This document shows, piece by piece, positions 6,512 to 13,522 of a stretch of 17,267 nucleotides of DNA. A program made the position numbers and the translations under genes. Positions within the stretch are counted from its first letter, which is position 1. The number at the start of each line of letters is the position of its first letter. A model generated the notes under the pieces. The model saw only the letters and a program-made list of their open reading frames with translations, was not told the DNA's origin and made no database searches. The stretch covers positions 1 through 17,267 of the forward strand of contig JAITAI010000008.1 of the NCBI GenBank assembly GCA_031284195.1, in the 5' to 3' direction. The stretch comes from Treponema sp. Lineage in GTDB: Bacteria; Spirochaetota; Spirochaetia; Treponematales; Breznakiellaceae.

Positions 6512-8680
6512 TTAGTCCCCTACTTTAAACTTGGAGATTTCATCGACCAGTACATCAATATGCCGCTTGTTCTCTCCGCTCAAGTCATGTACCCGCTGGA
6601 CCGCGGTGTTGATCTCCTCTGCCCCACTGGCCATCCCTTGCATCCCCTGGTTAATTTCCTTGGTGATCATCTCAAGGTTTTTACTCTCCGATAGGATCTC
6701 CCGGCTCCCGGTCCGCATCTCCCCTGAATCCGCTTTAATAATCTCGCTTATATCATTGAGCTTGCCGATATACTCCAAAATCTGCTTACTCCCCGTTCCC
6801 TGTTCCTCCATAGATTTGCGTACCCATTCTTCCTGATCGGATACGATCTTCACACTCCGGTCAATAGCTTCAAACCGCTCAATCACCGCATCTGTAGACA
6901 GGGCTATTTTATCTATGGACCCTTTTATTTTTTTAAGAACGCTGGCTATGGTGTTTGACTGTTCACTGGAGGACTCTGCGAGCTTCCTGATCTCATCCGC
7001 TACCACCGCAAACCCCTTTCCGGATTCTCCTGCATGAGCCGCCTCAATAGCCGCATTCATGGATAAAAGATTCGTCTGACTGGCAATATTCTCCATCACT
7101 GCGGTAATCTCCAGAAGTCCTTCGGACTCTTTGGCGATTTCCTGAATATCCGTAGATACCTCTTGCAGCCCAGTACGGCCCGCATCCGAAGCCTGAGAGA
7201 GCTTCTTGACATTCTCATCGTTCTTCACCAGGGTCTGGGTAACTGAGGCGATATTCGCCAGCATCTGTTCAATGGCCGCTGAAGACTGGGTGATATGGCC
7301 GGACTGGGTTTCAATATGCTGGTTAAGCTGCTCCATCCTCGCGATGATGTTTCTCATGGTCTCGCTGGTTTGGTTTACACTCCCGGCCTGATTGTTGGTT
7401 TGCTTCTTAATGTTCTGGATGGTGGTAGCGATTTCAGTAATGGTCGCTGCGGTTTTGGACATGTTAGCGGATAATTCAGTACCAATATTCGCCAGGCTTC
7501 TGGATTGTTGTTTGATATTCACCACCATGTTGTGGATTTTATTGAGGGTTTCATTAAAATGGATCCCCATATAGCCGATTTCATCACGAGCAAGAATGGT
7601 CAGCCGCTTGGTTAAGTCCCCTTCTCCTTCTGAAATATCCTTCATCATATCCCCCACCCGGACGATCCGTTTTGCCAGAGTGTTAGAGGTCAAGAAGATA
7701 ATAATCGCCGCGGCTATACCCGCTGCAATAATGAAGATGATACTAAACTGTATGAGGGCATACACCGGTCCCAGTACCGTTTTCAAGGGGGCTAAACTTA
7801 TCACCGTCCAGGCACTGGTGGAAGTTCCTAGATAAAAAGGATAACTCACCAAGATGAGGTTATTGGAGATCACCGTAGCAGGGTTACCGTTGTGTATAGA
7901 ATTGAGGACCGTCGTAACCCCGTCTTTCCCTAAGACCTGCACGGAGGTTTCCTGGAAGTAGGTACCCCGCTGTTCTTTATGGTAGTGAGCGGCTATGGTA
8001 CCATCATTGCCATATACCGTAGTATGACCGGTACCGTATGGCCTGATGGACTCAATGAGGGGCTGTAAATTATCAATATTCAGTTGAATACCCACTATTC
8101 CCACAATCACCTTGTCAGGCCGGATAATGGGAACCTGAATGTCTATGACCAAGGTTTCTTTCCCATTGATCATCCGAAAAGTGGGATTGGAAATCATATC
8201 CTCTTCGGAAACCCTGCTGAGGGCCTTTTGGTATTCGGTATAGGCATTGAATTCTATGCGACCTGATTCCCTCGTATAATAGGGAATAAACTGACCGGTT
8301 TCACTGGCCCCCTCGGCATGGGCGTATTCCGCGTCCTGGCCGTCTATGGCATTGGGCTGCCAGAGGGTATAAATGCCTACAAAATTAGGGTAGGACTCAA
8401 ACACGCCGGAAAGGATCTCTTGATAACGTACCCGGCGGAGGTCTGGAGCCACCGTTTGATAGCTATTCATGATTTGAGACAGGGTTTTTGCCACTTGCAC
8501 GTAGTTTTGATACCTGGCCTGGATATCCTTGGCAATAGAACTGGCCAAGTTATTCGTATTTTCCATAGCGGCGTTTCTTTGGAGCGTAATGGACCTGCTT
8601 AATATGACGATAGCGATGACAGTAATAAGCATGATGGTCAACAAAGCGTTGATTATAGTAAGTCTCGTACTGAGTTTCAT
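6512..8680 (-). CDS. Methyl-accepting chemotaxis protein with dCache sensor
   Basis: A 722-residue chemoreceptor. Segments in order: a short cytoplasmic start, membrane helix about 7-30, a large extracytoplasmic double-Cache type sensor about 38-298 (including VIDIQVPII and VGIVGIQLNID), a second membrane helix about 305-331, a HAMP linker about 332-386, and a long helical signalling domain to about 700. The hairpin tip that contacts CheA/CheW is very clear (ASQTNLLSMNAAIEAAHAGE at 533-552, then GKGFAVVADEIRKLAESS). The ligand is not predictable from what I can see. The start ATG follows GTGAGG by 7 bases. Neighbouring genes are not chemotaxis genes, so it appears to be a single-gene unit. 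Confidence 0.95.
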   Translation of the reverse strand: MKLSTRLTIINALLTIMLITVIAIVILSRSITLQRNAAMENTNNLASSIAKDIQARYQNYVQVAKTLSQIMNSYQTVAPDLRRVRYQEILSGVFESYPNFVGIYTLWQPNAIDGQDAEYAHAEGASETGQFIPYYTRESGRIEFNAYTEYQKALSRVSEEDMISNPTFRMINGKETLVIDIQVPIIRPDKVIVGIVGIQLNIDNLQPLIESIRPYGTGHTTVYGNDGTIAAHYHKEQRGTYFQETSVQVLGKDGVTTVLNSIHNGNPATVISNNLILVSYPFYLGTSTSAWTVISLAPLKTVLGPVYALIQFSIIFIIAAGIAAAIIIFLTSNTLAKRIVRVGDMMKDISEGEGDLTKRLTILARDEIGYMGIHFNETLNKIHNMVVNIKQQSRSLANIGTELSANMSKTAATITEIATTIQNIKKQTNNQAGSVNQTSETMRNIIARMEQLNQHIETQSGHITQSSAAIEQMLANIASVTQTLVKNDENVKKLSQASDAGRTGLQEVSTDIQEIAKESEGLLEITAVMENIASQTNLLSMNAAIEAAHAGESGKGFAVVADEIRKLAESSSEQSNTIASVLKKIKGSIDKIALSTDAVIERFEAIDRSVKIVSDQEEWVRKSMEEQGTGSKQILEYIGKLNDISEIIKADSGEMRTGSREILSESKNLEMITKEINQGMQGMASGAEEINTAVQRVHDLSGENKRHIDVLVDEISKFKVGD

Positions 8681-8748
8681 ATTTTTACCTCACTTGTTCT
8701 TGCATAGTAAGCTCAATGTCCTTTTAACAGAACCTCATGCTTACACAG

Positions 8749-8777
8749 CATATTCCTCTGTAACATATTCCTCTGTA
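8749..8777. repeat. 15-bp tandem duplication upstream of mcp
   Basis: CATATTCCTCTGTA occurs at 8749-8762 and again at 8764-8777. On the mcp strand each unit reads AGAGGAATATG, a ribosome-site-like purine run followed by ATG. From one of these ATGs a 17-codon frame (MLQRNMLCKHEVLLKGH) runs and stops before the mcp start, so a short leader peptide is conceivable. Confidence 0.5.
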
Positions 8778-8782
8778 TAGAA

Positions 8783-8915
8783 GTTATTTCAAAATATCAG
8801 ATTGTGAAACAACAACCTTAGATTTAAGGGGAAATGGAGGCTTTAGACCCCTTTTCCCAAAGCCCGTTTCATCGGAAACGAAGTTTCCACACCAACCGAG
8901 TTTTGAAAATGGCTC
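8783..8915 (-). repeat. Composite two-hairpin repeat, copy D
   Basis: The first hairpin pairs GTTATTTCA (8783-8791) with TGAAACAAC (8805-8813) and is followed by CCTTAGA. Read on the minus strand, all nine pairs form with one G-U. About 40 bases on, a second block begins AAAGCCCGTTTCA, contains CAACCGAGTTTTGAA and ends ATGGCTCA. The same two blocks in the same order occur at 15420-15532. This copy has extra bases forming GGAAAC (8874-8879) and GTTTCC (8883-8888). It lies between the chemoreceptor start and the lipoprotein gene. The remaining stretch 8916-9130 holds nothing I can identify. Confidence 0.65.
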
Positions 8916-9130
8916 ATAAACAAAACCTGTATATACTTTCTTGTAATATGAAACTTTTACCCTCATTTTACAATATATTATCCAGGATATTCTTCAGGTT
9001 TTCCAGGATAAAGTCCTAGAAATTCGTATTTTTTACAAAATAACGATTTAGTTCAAAAAACAAACGCAATTATCCCCCGATGTAGACCCCCCCACAGGGT
9101 TCGGCGATTCGGGACAGGCTTCTGACATAG

Positions 9131-9196
9131 GCTATAGCATTAACAAATGAGGCTGCTTATAAACTAAAGTTTTGAAACAGCTTCAAATGCTATGGC
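9131..9196. other. Nested long hairpin containing a partial repeat copy (F)
   Basis: The outer stem is GCTATAGCATT (9131-9141) and AATGCTATGGC (9186-9196), 11 bp with one G-T pair. Inside it, GAGGCTG and CAGCTTC form a second stem around a loop that ends TTTTGAAACAGCTTC, the right half of the dispersed repeat. It is about 40 bases past the lipoprotein stop on the minus strand and may act as a 3' end structure. Confidence 0.5.
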
Positions 9197-9235
9197 TTTA
9201 TCTTGCAGGTTTTCTTAAAGAAAGGGCTTATGTGA

Positions 9236-9976
9236 TTACTGCCAAAACACCTCATATATCAAAGGATGCTCCAGGACCAGCATATCCCCCAAGGGTATGG
9301 TAAATGCAGCCCGGTTTTCAGCAGCACGGCCTCCCTGGATAGTGCTGATGGATCCAGGAAAATCGATGGTAACCTGAATACGGGCTGCGGTAATCTCATC
9401 TGCCAGGGGCTTCCCGTATATAGACTGGATAAGGGCAAAATACTCCTTCTGGGAGAGGCTTTCCCCGGTGGCCACCGGAGCCATGAGAGCAGACAGGTAA
9501 TCTCTCACCTCTGGTGAGAGCAGCGTAAGGATCCGAGGGCTTGAACTGCGGTCTAGGGCGATCCGCAGCCTCCCACCGGCATGGGTCTGTTCATAGGTGA
9601 TGAAGTTACTATTCCCCGGGCTTCCTGGAACAGCAAGAAAGGCATCCACCTTGAGGATACTGATGGTTCCTTCAATAGTAGTAGGATTCTGGTTACGGAG
9701 GACCAGGGATTTGATTCCCGGAGCAGACGCCAGGGATTTACTGATGGTAGCGGCATCAAGAACCTGCTCTGAACGAGATGAACCCCCACTCAAACGGGAT
9801 AAGGAGCGGATGAGGGCAGCCATACGGGGCTCCAAGGAAGCCTGGAGGATCAGATCCGCCGAGCCGTCCAAGTGCAAAGAACCCTGCACCTGGGCAGAAC
9901 AGGAAACCCAGAGGATCAAAAGGGGAATACACCCCAAACAATTTTTACCTATTTTTATTTTTCTCATGGTTTTCAT
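9236..9976 (-). CDS. Predicted lipoprotein of unknown function
   Basis: The 246-residue product starts with a basic, then hydrophobic signal peptide ending in LWVSC, with C26 as the likely lipidated cysteine (spirochaete lipoboxes are often this loose). It is therefore expected to be anchored at a membrane surface. The mature part alternates short beta-like stretches and Ser/Leu-rich helices, with no catalytic motif I can name. It includes LSPEVRDYLSALMAPV and a terminal EHPLIYEVFWQ. The start could be the ATG at 9976 or, three codons on, the ATG at 9967. The second is favoured if transcription starts at the TATAAT overlapping the first ATG. No Shine-Dalgarno sequence precedes either. It is a stand-alone gene between the chemoreceptor and a divergent acyl-CoA synthetase gene. 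Confidence 0.7.
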   Translation of the reverse strand: MKTMRKIKIGKNCLGCIPLLILWVSCSAQVQGSLHLDGSADLILQASLEPRMAALIRSLSRLSGGSSRSEQVLDAATISKSLASAPGIKSLVLRNQNPTTIEGTISILKVDAFLAVPGSPGNSNFITYEQTHAGGRLRIALDRSSSPRILTLLSPEVRDYLSALMAPVATGESLSQKEYFALIQSIYGKPLADEITAARIQVTIDFPGSISTIQGGRAAENRAAFTIPLGDMLVLEHPLIYEVFWQ

Positions 9977-9979
9977 TAT
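9974..9979 (-). promoter_or_regulatory. Candidate -10 box TATAAT overlapping the first lipoprotein ATG
   Basis: On the minus strand the sequence is ATACTATAATGAAAACCATG. The perfect TATAAT ends inside the annotated ATG and is 7 bases before the next in-frame ATG (9967), so a transcript starting there would be leaderless. No good -35 is seen at 17-18 bases, which lowers the confidence. Confidence 0.35.
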
Positions 9980-10181
9980 AGTATCTTAAGGTATTTTTAA
10001 CTCATAATATCCTGCGTATCAAGCCCCTCTGCAAAAACTACTTCCCATTGATTTAGAGGACGAGCCCTCCACATCTTACCGGTACCAGGAGCGGTCGAAT
10101 TCACCATAAAAACCAAGACTTTTATACCTATCCCTGCAACCATGAGACTGAGTCCTGGTCATACAATAAAGAGGTGACTAC

Positions 10182-11900
10182 ATGATAGAAAAAAATTCTG
10201 CGCCTACGCCTTGGGCTTTTTTAGATGAGTTCCGGGGTAAGGCATTTAACGGCCTATGGCCCACCCTGCCAGAGATGTTTAGGATCACCGTCTCCCGGCA
10301 TGGATCACGGCCCTGTTTTACCATTTATGAGCCGGACCGTATCAGTCTCACCTATCAGGAATCATTACGTATCATAGAGGCCCTTGCCCGGTGGCTTCAT
10401 AGCCAAGGGATCCGTAAAGGAGACGCCGTAGCGGTAAGCGGTAAAAATTCCCCTGAATGGACCCTAACCTACCTGGGTATCCTTTTTGCCGGCGCCATTG
10501 TGGTCCCCATGGATTATCAACTGAAAAACGAGGAAATTGATTTACTCCTCAGAACCTCCCATGCCAAGATCCTCTTTGTGGACGAGGAAAAATACCCCTT
10601 CTTTATGAGCAATCCCGGGGCCTTAACCGGCATAGTTTCCCTCAAAAAGGGGATAAGTCCTTACCTTTACGAATTGGATGGACCAGAAGCGGAAATCCAG
10701 GAAGGAACGGAAACGGACATTGCGGCGATCCTTTTTACCTCAGGAACCACTGGGGTTCCCAAAGGGGTCATGCTGACCCATCAGAATCTGGTTTCCGACT
10801 GTTACCTCGCCCAGGGGAACCTGACCGTGCTGTCTACGGATGTTTTTTACGCCCTCCTCCCCATTCATCATTCCTATACCATGCTAGCCGTGTTGATAGA
10901 AGCTATATCCACCGGTGCGGAAGTGGTCTTTGGCAAAAGAATGGTTACTAAGGCGATCTTGCGGGACCTCAAGGAGGCTAAGATCACCATGTTCCTGGGG
11001 GTTCCCATGCTTTTTAACAAGCTCCTAGCGGGGATCCTACGGGGACTCAAAGAAAAAGGGCCTGTAGTGTATGGATTTATTTCCGTTTTGATGGGGATTT
11101 CAGGGCTTATCAAAAAAGTCTTTAAGGTTAATCCCGGGAAAAAGCTCTTTGGCGTGGTGCTGCGTCAGGCTTCCCTTTCCACCTTGCGGCTCTGTATCTG
11201 CGGAGGGGGACCCTTGGCGCCTAGTGTTTTTAGGAAATACAACCAGTTGGGGCTGGATTTCATCCAGGGTTATGGCCTAACTGAAACCTCCCCTATCATC
11301 AATCTTAACCCAGTGGAACATTATAAAGAAACCAGCGTGGGCAAGATCATTCCCCAGGTGGATATGCAGGTCCTTAACCCTGATGAACGGGGTATCGGTG
11401 AAATCATCGTGAAAGGCCCTATGGTCATGAAGGGGTATTACCAGATGCCTGAGGAGACCGCTGCCGCCTTTACGCCAAATGGCTACCTCAAGACCGGGGA
11501 TCTAGGCTATCTGGACAGCGAACAGTACCTGTACCTCACAGGCAGGGCCAAGAACATGATCGTTACTGAAGGAGGCAAAAACGTCTATCCTGAAGAAATA
11601 GAAAATGAGTTCCAGCTTTTTGAAGAAATTGATCAGGTTCTGGTCCGGGGTTTTATACTGAATAAAAAGATGAAGTCTGAAGGCATAGAGGCATTGGTGT
11701 ATCCCAGTCCTGATTTTTTCAAGAATCTCCCTGAGGCTGCATCGAGCGGGACTAAGGAATCGATAAGTACCCGGATAAACCAGATTATCTCGGAAGTGAA
11801 TCAGCGGCTTCTCCCGTATCAGCGGATCGAAAAAACAAGCATCCTCGACGAGCCAATGGAGATGACTACTACCAAGAAAATTAAGCGTGACCGCATCTAG
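10182..11900 (+). CDS. Long-chain acyl-CoA synthetase / AMP-dependent ligase (FadD-like)
   Basis: This 572-residue enzyme belongs to the adenylate-forming family. It would activate a carboxylic acid, probably a fatty acid, with ATP and then form the CoA thioester. Visible motifs: the phosphate-binding loop ILFTSGTTGVPKGVMLTH (183-200), the acyl/AMP motif GYGLTETSP (363-371), the AMP-ribose Asp in YLKTGDLGYLD (435-445) and the hinge GRAKNMIVTEGGKNVYPEEI (454-473). The last lysines (TTTKKIKRDRI) fit the catalytic Lys of the mobile C-terminal domain. The length is normal for bacterial long-chain ligases. Its ATG follows AGAGGTG by 5 bases. It stands alone and diverges from the lipoprotein gene. 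The chain length and true substrate cannot be read from the sequence; a ligase for another acyl acid is possible. Confidence 0.9.
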   Translation: MIEKNSAPTPWAFLDEFRGKAFNGLWPTLPEMFRITVSRHGSRPCFTIYEPDRISLTYQESLRIIEALARWLHSQGIRKGDAVAVSGKNSPEWTLTYLGILFAGAIVVPMDYQLKNEEIDLLLRTSHAKILFVDEEKYPFFMSNPGALTGIVSLKKGISPYLYELDGPEAEIQEGTETDIAAILFTSGTTGVPKGVMLTHQNLVSDCYLAQGNLTVLSTDVFYALLPIHHSYTMLAVLIEAISTGAEVVFGKRMVTKAILRDLKEAKITMFLGVPMLFNKLLAGILRGLKEKGPVVYGFISVLMGISGLIKKVFKVNPGKKLFGVVLRQASLSTLRLCICGGGPLAPSVFRKYNQLGLDFIQGYGLTETSPIINLNPVEHYKETSVGKIIPQVDMQVLNPDERGIGEIIVKGPMVMKGYYQMPEETAAAFTPNGYLKTGDLGYLDSEQYLYLTGRAKNMIVTEGGKNVYPEEIENEFQLFEEIDQVLVRGFILNKKMKSEGIEALVYPSPDFFKNLPEAASSGTKESISTRINQIISEVNQRLLPYQRIEKTSILDEPMEMTTTKKIKRDRI

Positions 11901-11980
11901 CTGCGGGAATACACCGGAAAGGCTCCAGGGCAATGCGGATAGGCCCAGTTCTCAGAAGTATCCTTGTGGGTAAGTTTGAT

Positions 11981-12020
11981 TTTTTTCAACAGGTCAGGTT
12001 TCGTGGGGTTTTTTCGTATT
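11981..12020. other. Spacer after the acyl-CoA synthetase, with a partial repeat match
   Basis: The stretch 11901-12226 holds no gene I can support. TTTCAACAGGTCA (11984-11996) matches 13 bases of the stem-loop repeat at 15424-15436 and is followed by GGTTTCG, so it may be a decayed copy. No convincing terminator for the ligase gene was seen. Confidence 0.25.
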
Positions 12021-12226
12021 TCTCGATAGTTTTCTAGCTTTTGGTGAAAGCCATCACGCCAGTAGGGTGATAACCATGACTTCTATATAAGGGATAAACC
12101 TGGTTCTATTCGATCCGCGGAGCCTTGCTCGGTTTGAAAAAGTCGATTACGGACGGTATAGGATGGGACTATTCTATGTACCAGGTCGTTTTATCAACCA
12201 GTTTTTTTCTTTCCATTACATCTACA

Positions 12227-12267
12227 TCTAAGGTTGCGGTTTCACAATTTGACATTTTGAAACCGGC
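12227..12267 (+). repeat. Dispersed stem-loop repeat, copy B
   Basis: TCTAAGG (12227-12233) is followed by the stem CGGTTTCA (12237-12244) and TGAAACCG (12258-12265) around a loop with AATTTGACATTT. Compared with copy A, the stem has T to G on the left and A to C on the right, which keeps the pair. It is just upstream of the rpmH promoters. Confidence 0.8.
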
Positions 12268-12282
12268 TGAATTGTATATACG

Positions 12283-12339
12283 TTGACCTTGCACTTACTC
12301 CACCGCTATATTGACCTAATGTAGTACTTCTTCTATGAT
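12283..12339 (+). promoter_or_regulatory. Two overlapping sigma-70 type promoters for rpmH
   Basis: The upstream promoter has TTGACC (12283-12288), an 18-base spacer and TATATT (12307-12312). The downstream promoter has TTGACC (12311-12316), a 17-base spacer and TATGAT (12334-12339). The first -10 overlaps the second -35 by two bases, so polymerase could not occupy both at once. A transcript from the second would start near 12346, about 27 bases before the rpmH ATG. A high-output housekeeping operon fits such promoters. Confidence 0.65.
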
Positions 12340-12372
12340 AAATGTTTAATATCGAAGTAAGGAGCTGTTTCA

Positions 12373-12528
12373 ATGAAACGGACGTATCAACCTAGTAAAG
12401 TGAAGCGCAACCGGAAATTCGGATTCCGGGCCCGAATGAAAACCCGGGGAGGTAGGCTGGTCTTAAAGCGCCGGCGGGCAAAGGGCCGGCTTAAATTGAG
12501 TGTTTCTGACGAAAAAAAGCCTTATTAA
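12373..12528 (+). CDS. rpmH: Ribosomal protein bL34
   Basis: A 51-residue basic protein starting MKRTYQPSKVKRNRKFGFR, the conserved start of L34, followed by ARMKTRGGRLVLKRRRAKGR. L34 is a component of the large ribosomal subunit. The C-terminal tail, LKLSVSDEKKPY, is a few residues longer than the usual 44-47. An AAGGAG lies 8 bases before the ATG. It is the first gene of the rpmH-rnpA-yidD-yidC-jag block, and its stop overlaps the ribosome site of rnpA, so the two are co-translated. Note that the bases around the ATG read GTTTCAATGAAAC, a small palindrome that could tuck the start codon into a hairpin. Confidence 0.97.
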   Translation: MKRTYQPSKVKRNRKFGFRARMKTRGGRLVLKRRRAKGRLKLSVSDEKKPY

Positions 12529-12540
12529 GGAGGATGCGCC

Positions 12541-12957
12541 TTGGGATTTGGGCCTTTTCAAAAGAAAGGATGCCTTCTCTTGGAGGAAGGTATTTCCGAA
12601 GGAAAAGAGAAGGTATCCTTTCGGTTTCAGCGGGCGGAACGCTTAAAGGGAAGGCGCGATATCCGGGAAGTATTTCGCAAGGGTCAGGGTGTTACCTGTT
12701 TTGGCGCGAAGTTGTTTGTGTTACACAATGGTTTGTCCCATAACCGGATTGCCTTTACTTTTTCTCGTAAATTTGGGACTGCAGTAGAGCGGAATCGAGC
12801 TCGGCGACTTGGCCGGGAAGCATACCGTCATATAGGGTATGCCCTCAAGCCGGGGTATGATGTGGTGTTGCTGGTGTATCCGGGTAAAGATACCTTTGCA
12901 GCCCGGATGGAACAGGTAAAACGATTGTTTTCTAAAGCCGATTTATATGGAAAATGA
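12541..12957 (+). CDS. rnpA: Ribonuclease P protein component
   Basis: This protein binds the catalytic RNA of RNase P and helps in 5' maturation of tRNA precursors. The family signature is clear: FSRKFGTAVERNRARRLGRE (74-93), preceded by RLKGRRDIREVFRKG. The start is a TTG at 12541, chosen because AAGGAGG is 7 bases before it, while the nearby ATG at 12534 is in another frame. This gives 138 residues, with an N-terminal extension of about 30 residues before the usual start (LKGRR...). The extension has no known function and could be reduced if an inner start is used. It follows rpmH by 12 bases and runs into yidD with a 3-base gap. Confidence 0.95.
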   Translation: MGFGPFQKKGCLLLEEGISEGKEKVSFRFQRAERLKGRRDIREVFRKGQGVTCFGAKLFVLHNGLSHNRIAFTFSRKFGTAVERNRARRLGREAYRHIGYALKPGYDVVLLVYPGKDTFAARMEQVKRLFSKADLYGK

Positions 12958-12960
12958 ATC

Positions 12961-13215
12961 ATGGTTCATGAACAACAGGGAGTTTTCATCAGGCAGGTGG
13001 TAGTGGCGCGGACGCTGGTGTTGTGGGTGATCCGGTTTTATCAGGGGGTTATTTCGCCTTATTTTCCTCCCTGTTGTCGGTATATCCCAAGCTGTTCCGC
13101 CTATGCGTATGAAGCGGTACAGAAATACGGGATATGCCGGGGTTTTGTATTGACTCTTAAACGGCTCCTCCGATGCCACCCCTTTTGTCCTGGCGGCTAC
13201 GATCCAGTACCCTAG
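12961..13215 (+). CDS. yidD: Membrane protein insertion efficiency factor YidD
   Basis: An 84-residue protein with the full YidD pattern: FYQGVISPYFPPCCRYIPSC, then SAYAYEAVQKYG, LKRLLRCHPFCPGGYDPVP. YidD is a small amphipathic membrane-associated protein that helps insertion of proteins through YidC. The ATG is 3 bases after the rnpA stop, so translation is probably coupled. There is no separate strong ribosome site. An N-terminal extension of about 15 residues (VHEQQGVFIRQVVV) precedes the usual start. yidC follows after an unusually long spacer of about 300 bases. Confidence 0.95.
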   Translation: MVHEQQGVFIRQVVVARTLVLWVIRFYQGVISPYFPPCCRYIPSCSAYAYEAVQKYGICRGFVLTLKRLLRCHPFCPGGYDPVP

Positions 13216-13405
13216 GAGTTGGCGGGATTTTGTTATATGGTGTAATAACCTTTTGTCGTGAAGCTGGTTTCGGCCCTGGAGGAATCTGTCAGACATTGAG
13301 GGATTTTCGTAGGTATGCGCAAAAAGACAGCGTAGGTTGAATAAAAAACGGTTGCAAAAGCGTGTTTTTTAGTTTTGTTTATTGTTTATATTGTTTAAGG
13401 TGAGT

Positions 13406-13467
13406 GAGCCCCTTCCGAAAAAGCGGTCTAAAATTCGCTTTTTCCGCTAAATCCAAGGTAGGGGTTC
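13406..13467 (+). other. Large two-part hairpin in the yidD-yidC spacer
   Basis: The outer stem is GAGCCCC (13406-13412) and GGGGTTC (13461-13467), with one G-U pair. The inner stem is GAAAAAGCG (13417-13425) and CGCTTTTTC (13436-13444), perfect over 9 bp. It starts GTGAGCCCC, like the second hairpin of the composite repeat (15494-15533 read on the minus strand). The rest of the spacer (13216-13400) is AT-rich and shows no gene or clear terminator; a weak AAAAAAC/GTTTTTT pair lies near 13345-13371. Confidence 0.55.
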
Positions 13468-13522
13468 TTCCGCCTCGGTTAATTATAAAGAATAAAAAAT
13501 TAAAAATTGCTTGAGGAGTTAC

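Noticed and set aside
12227..12540. Chromosome origin near rpmH
   Set aside because: No dnaA gene or DnaA-box cluster is visible; rpmH-rnpA alone does not mark the origin in spirochaetes.
13511..13522. TTG at 13511 as the yidC start
   Set aside because: It overlaps the GAGGAG that serves the ATG at 13523, and the protein from 13523 begins like the family.
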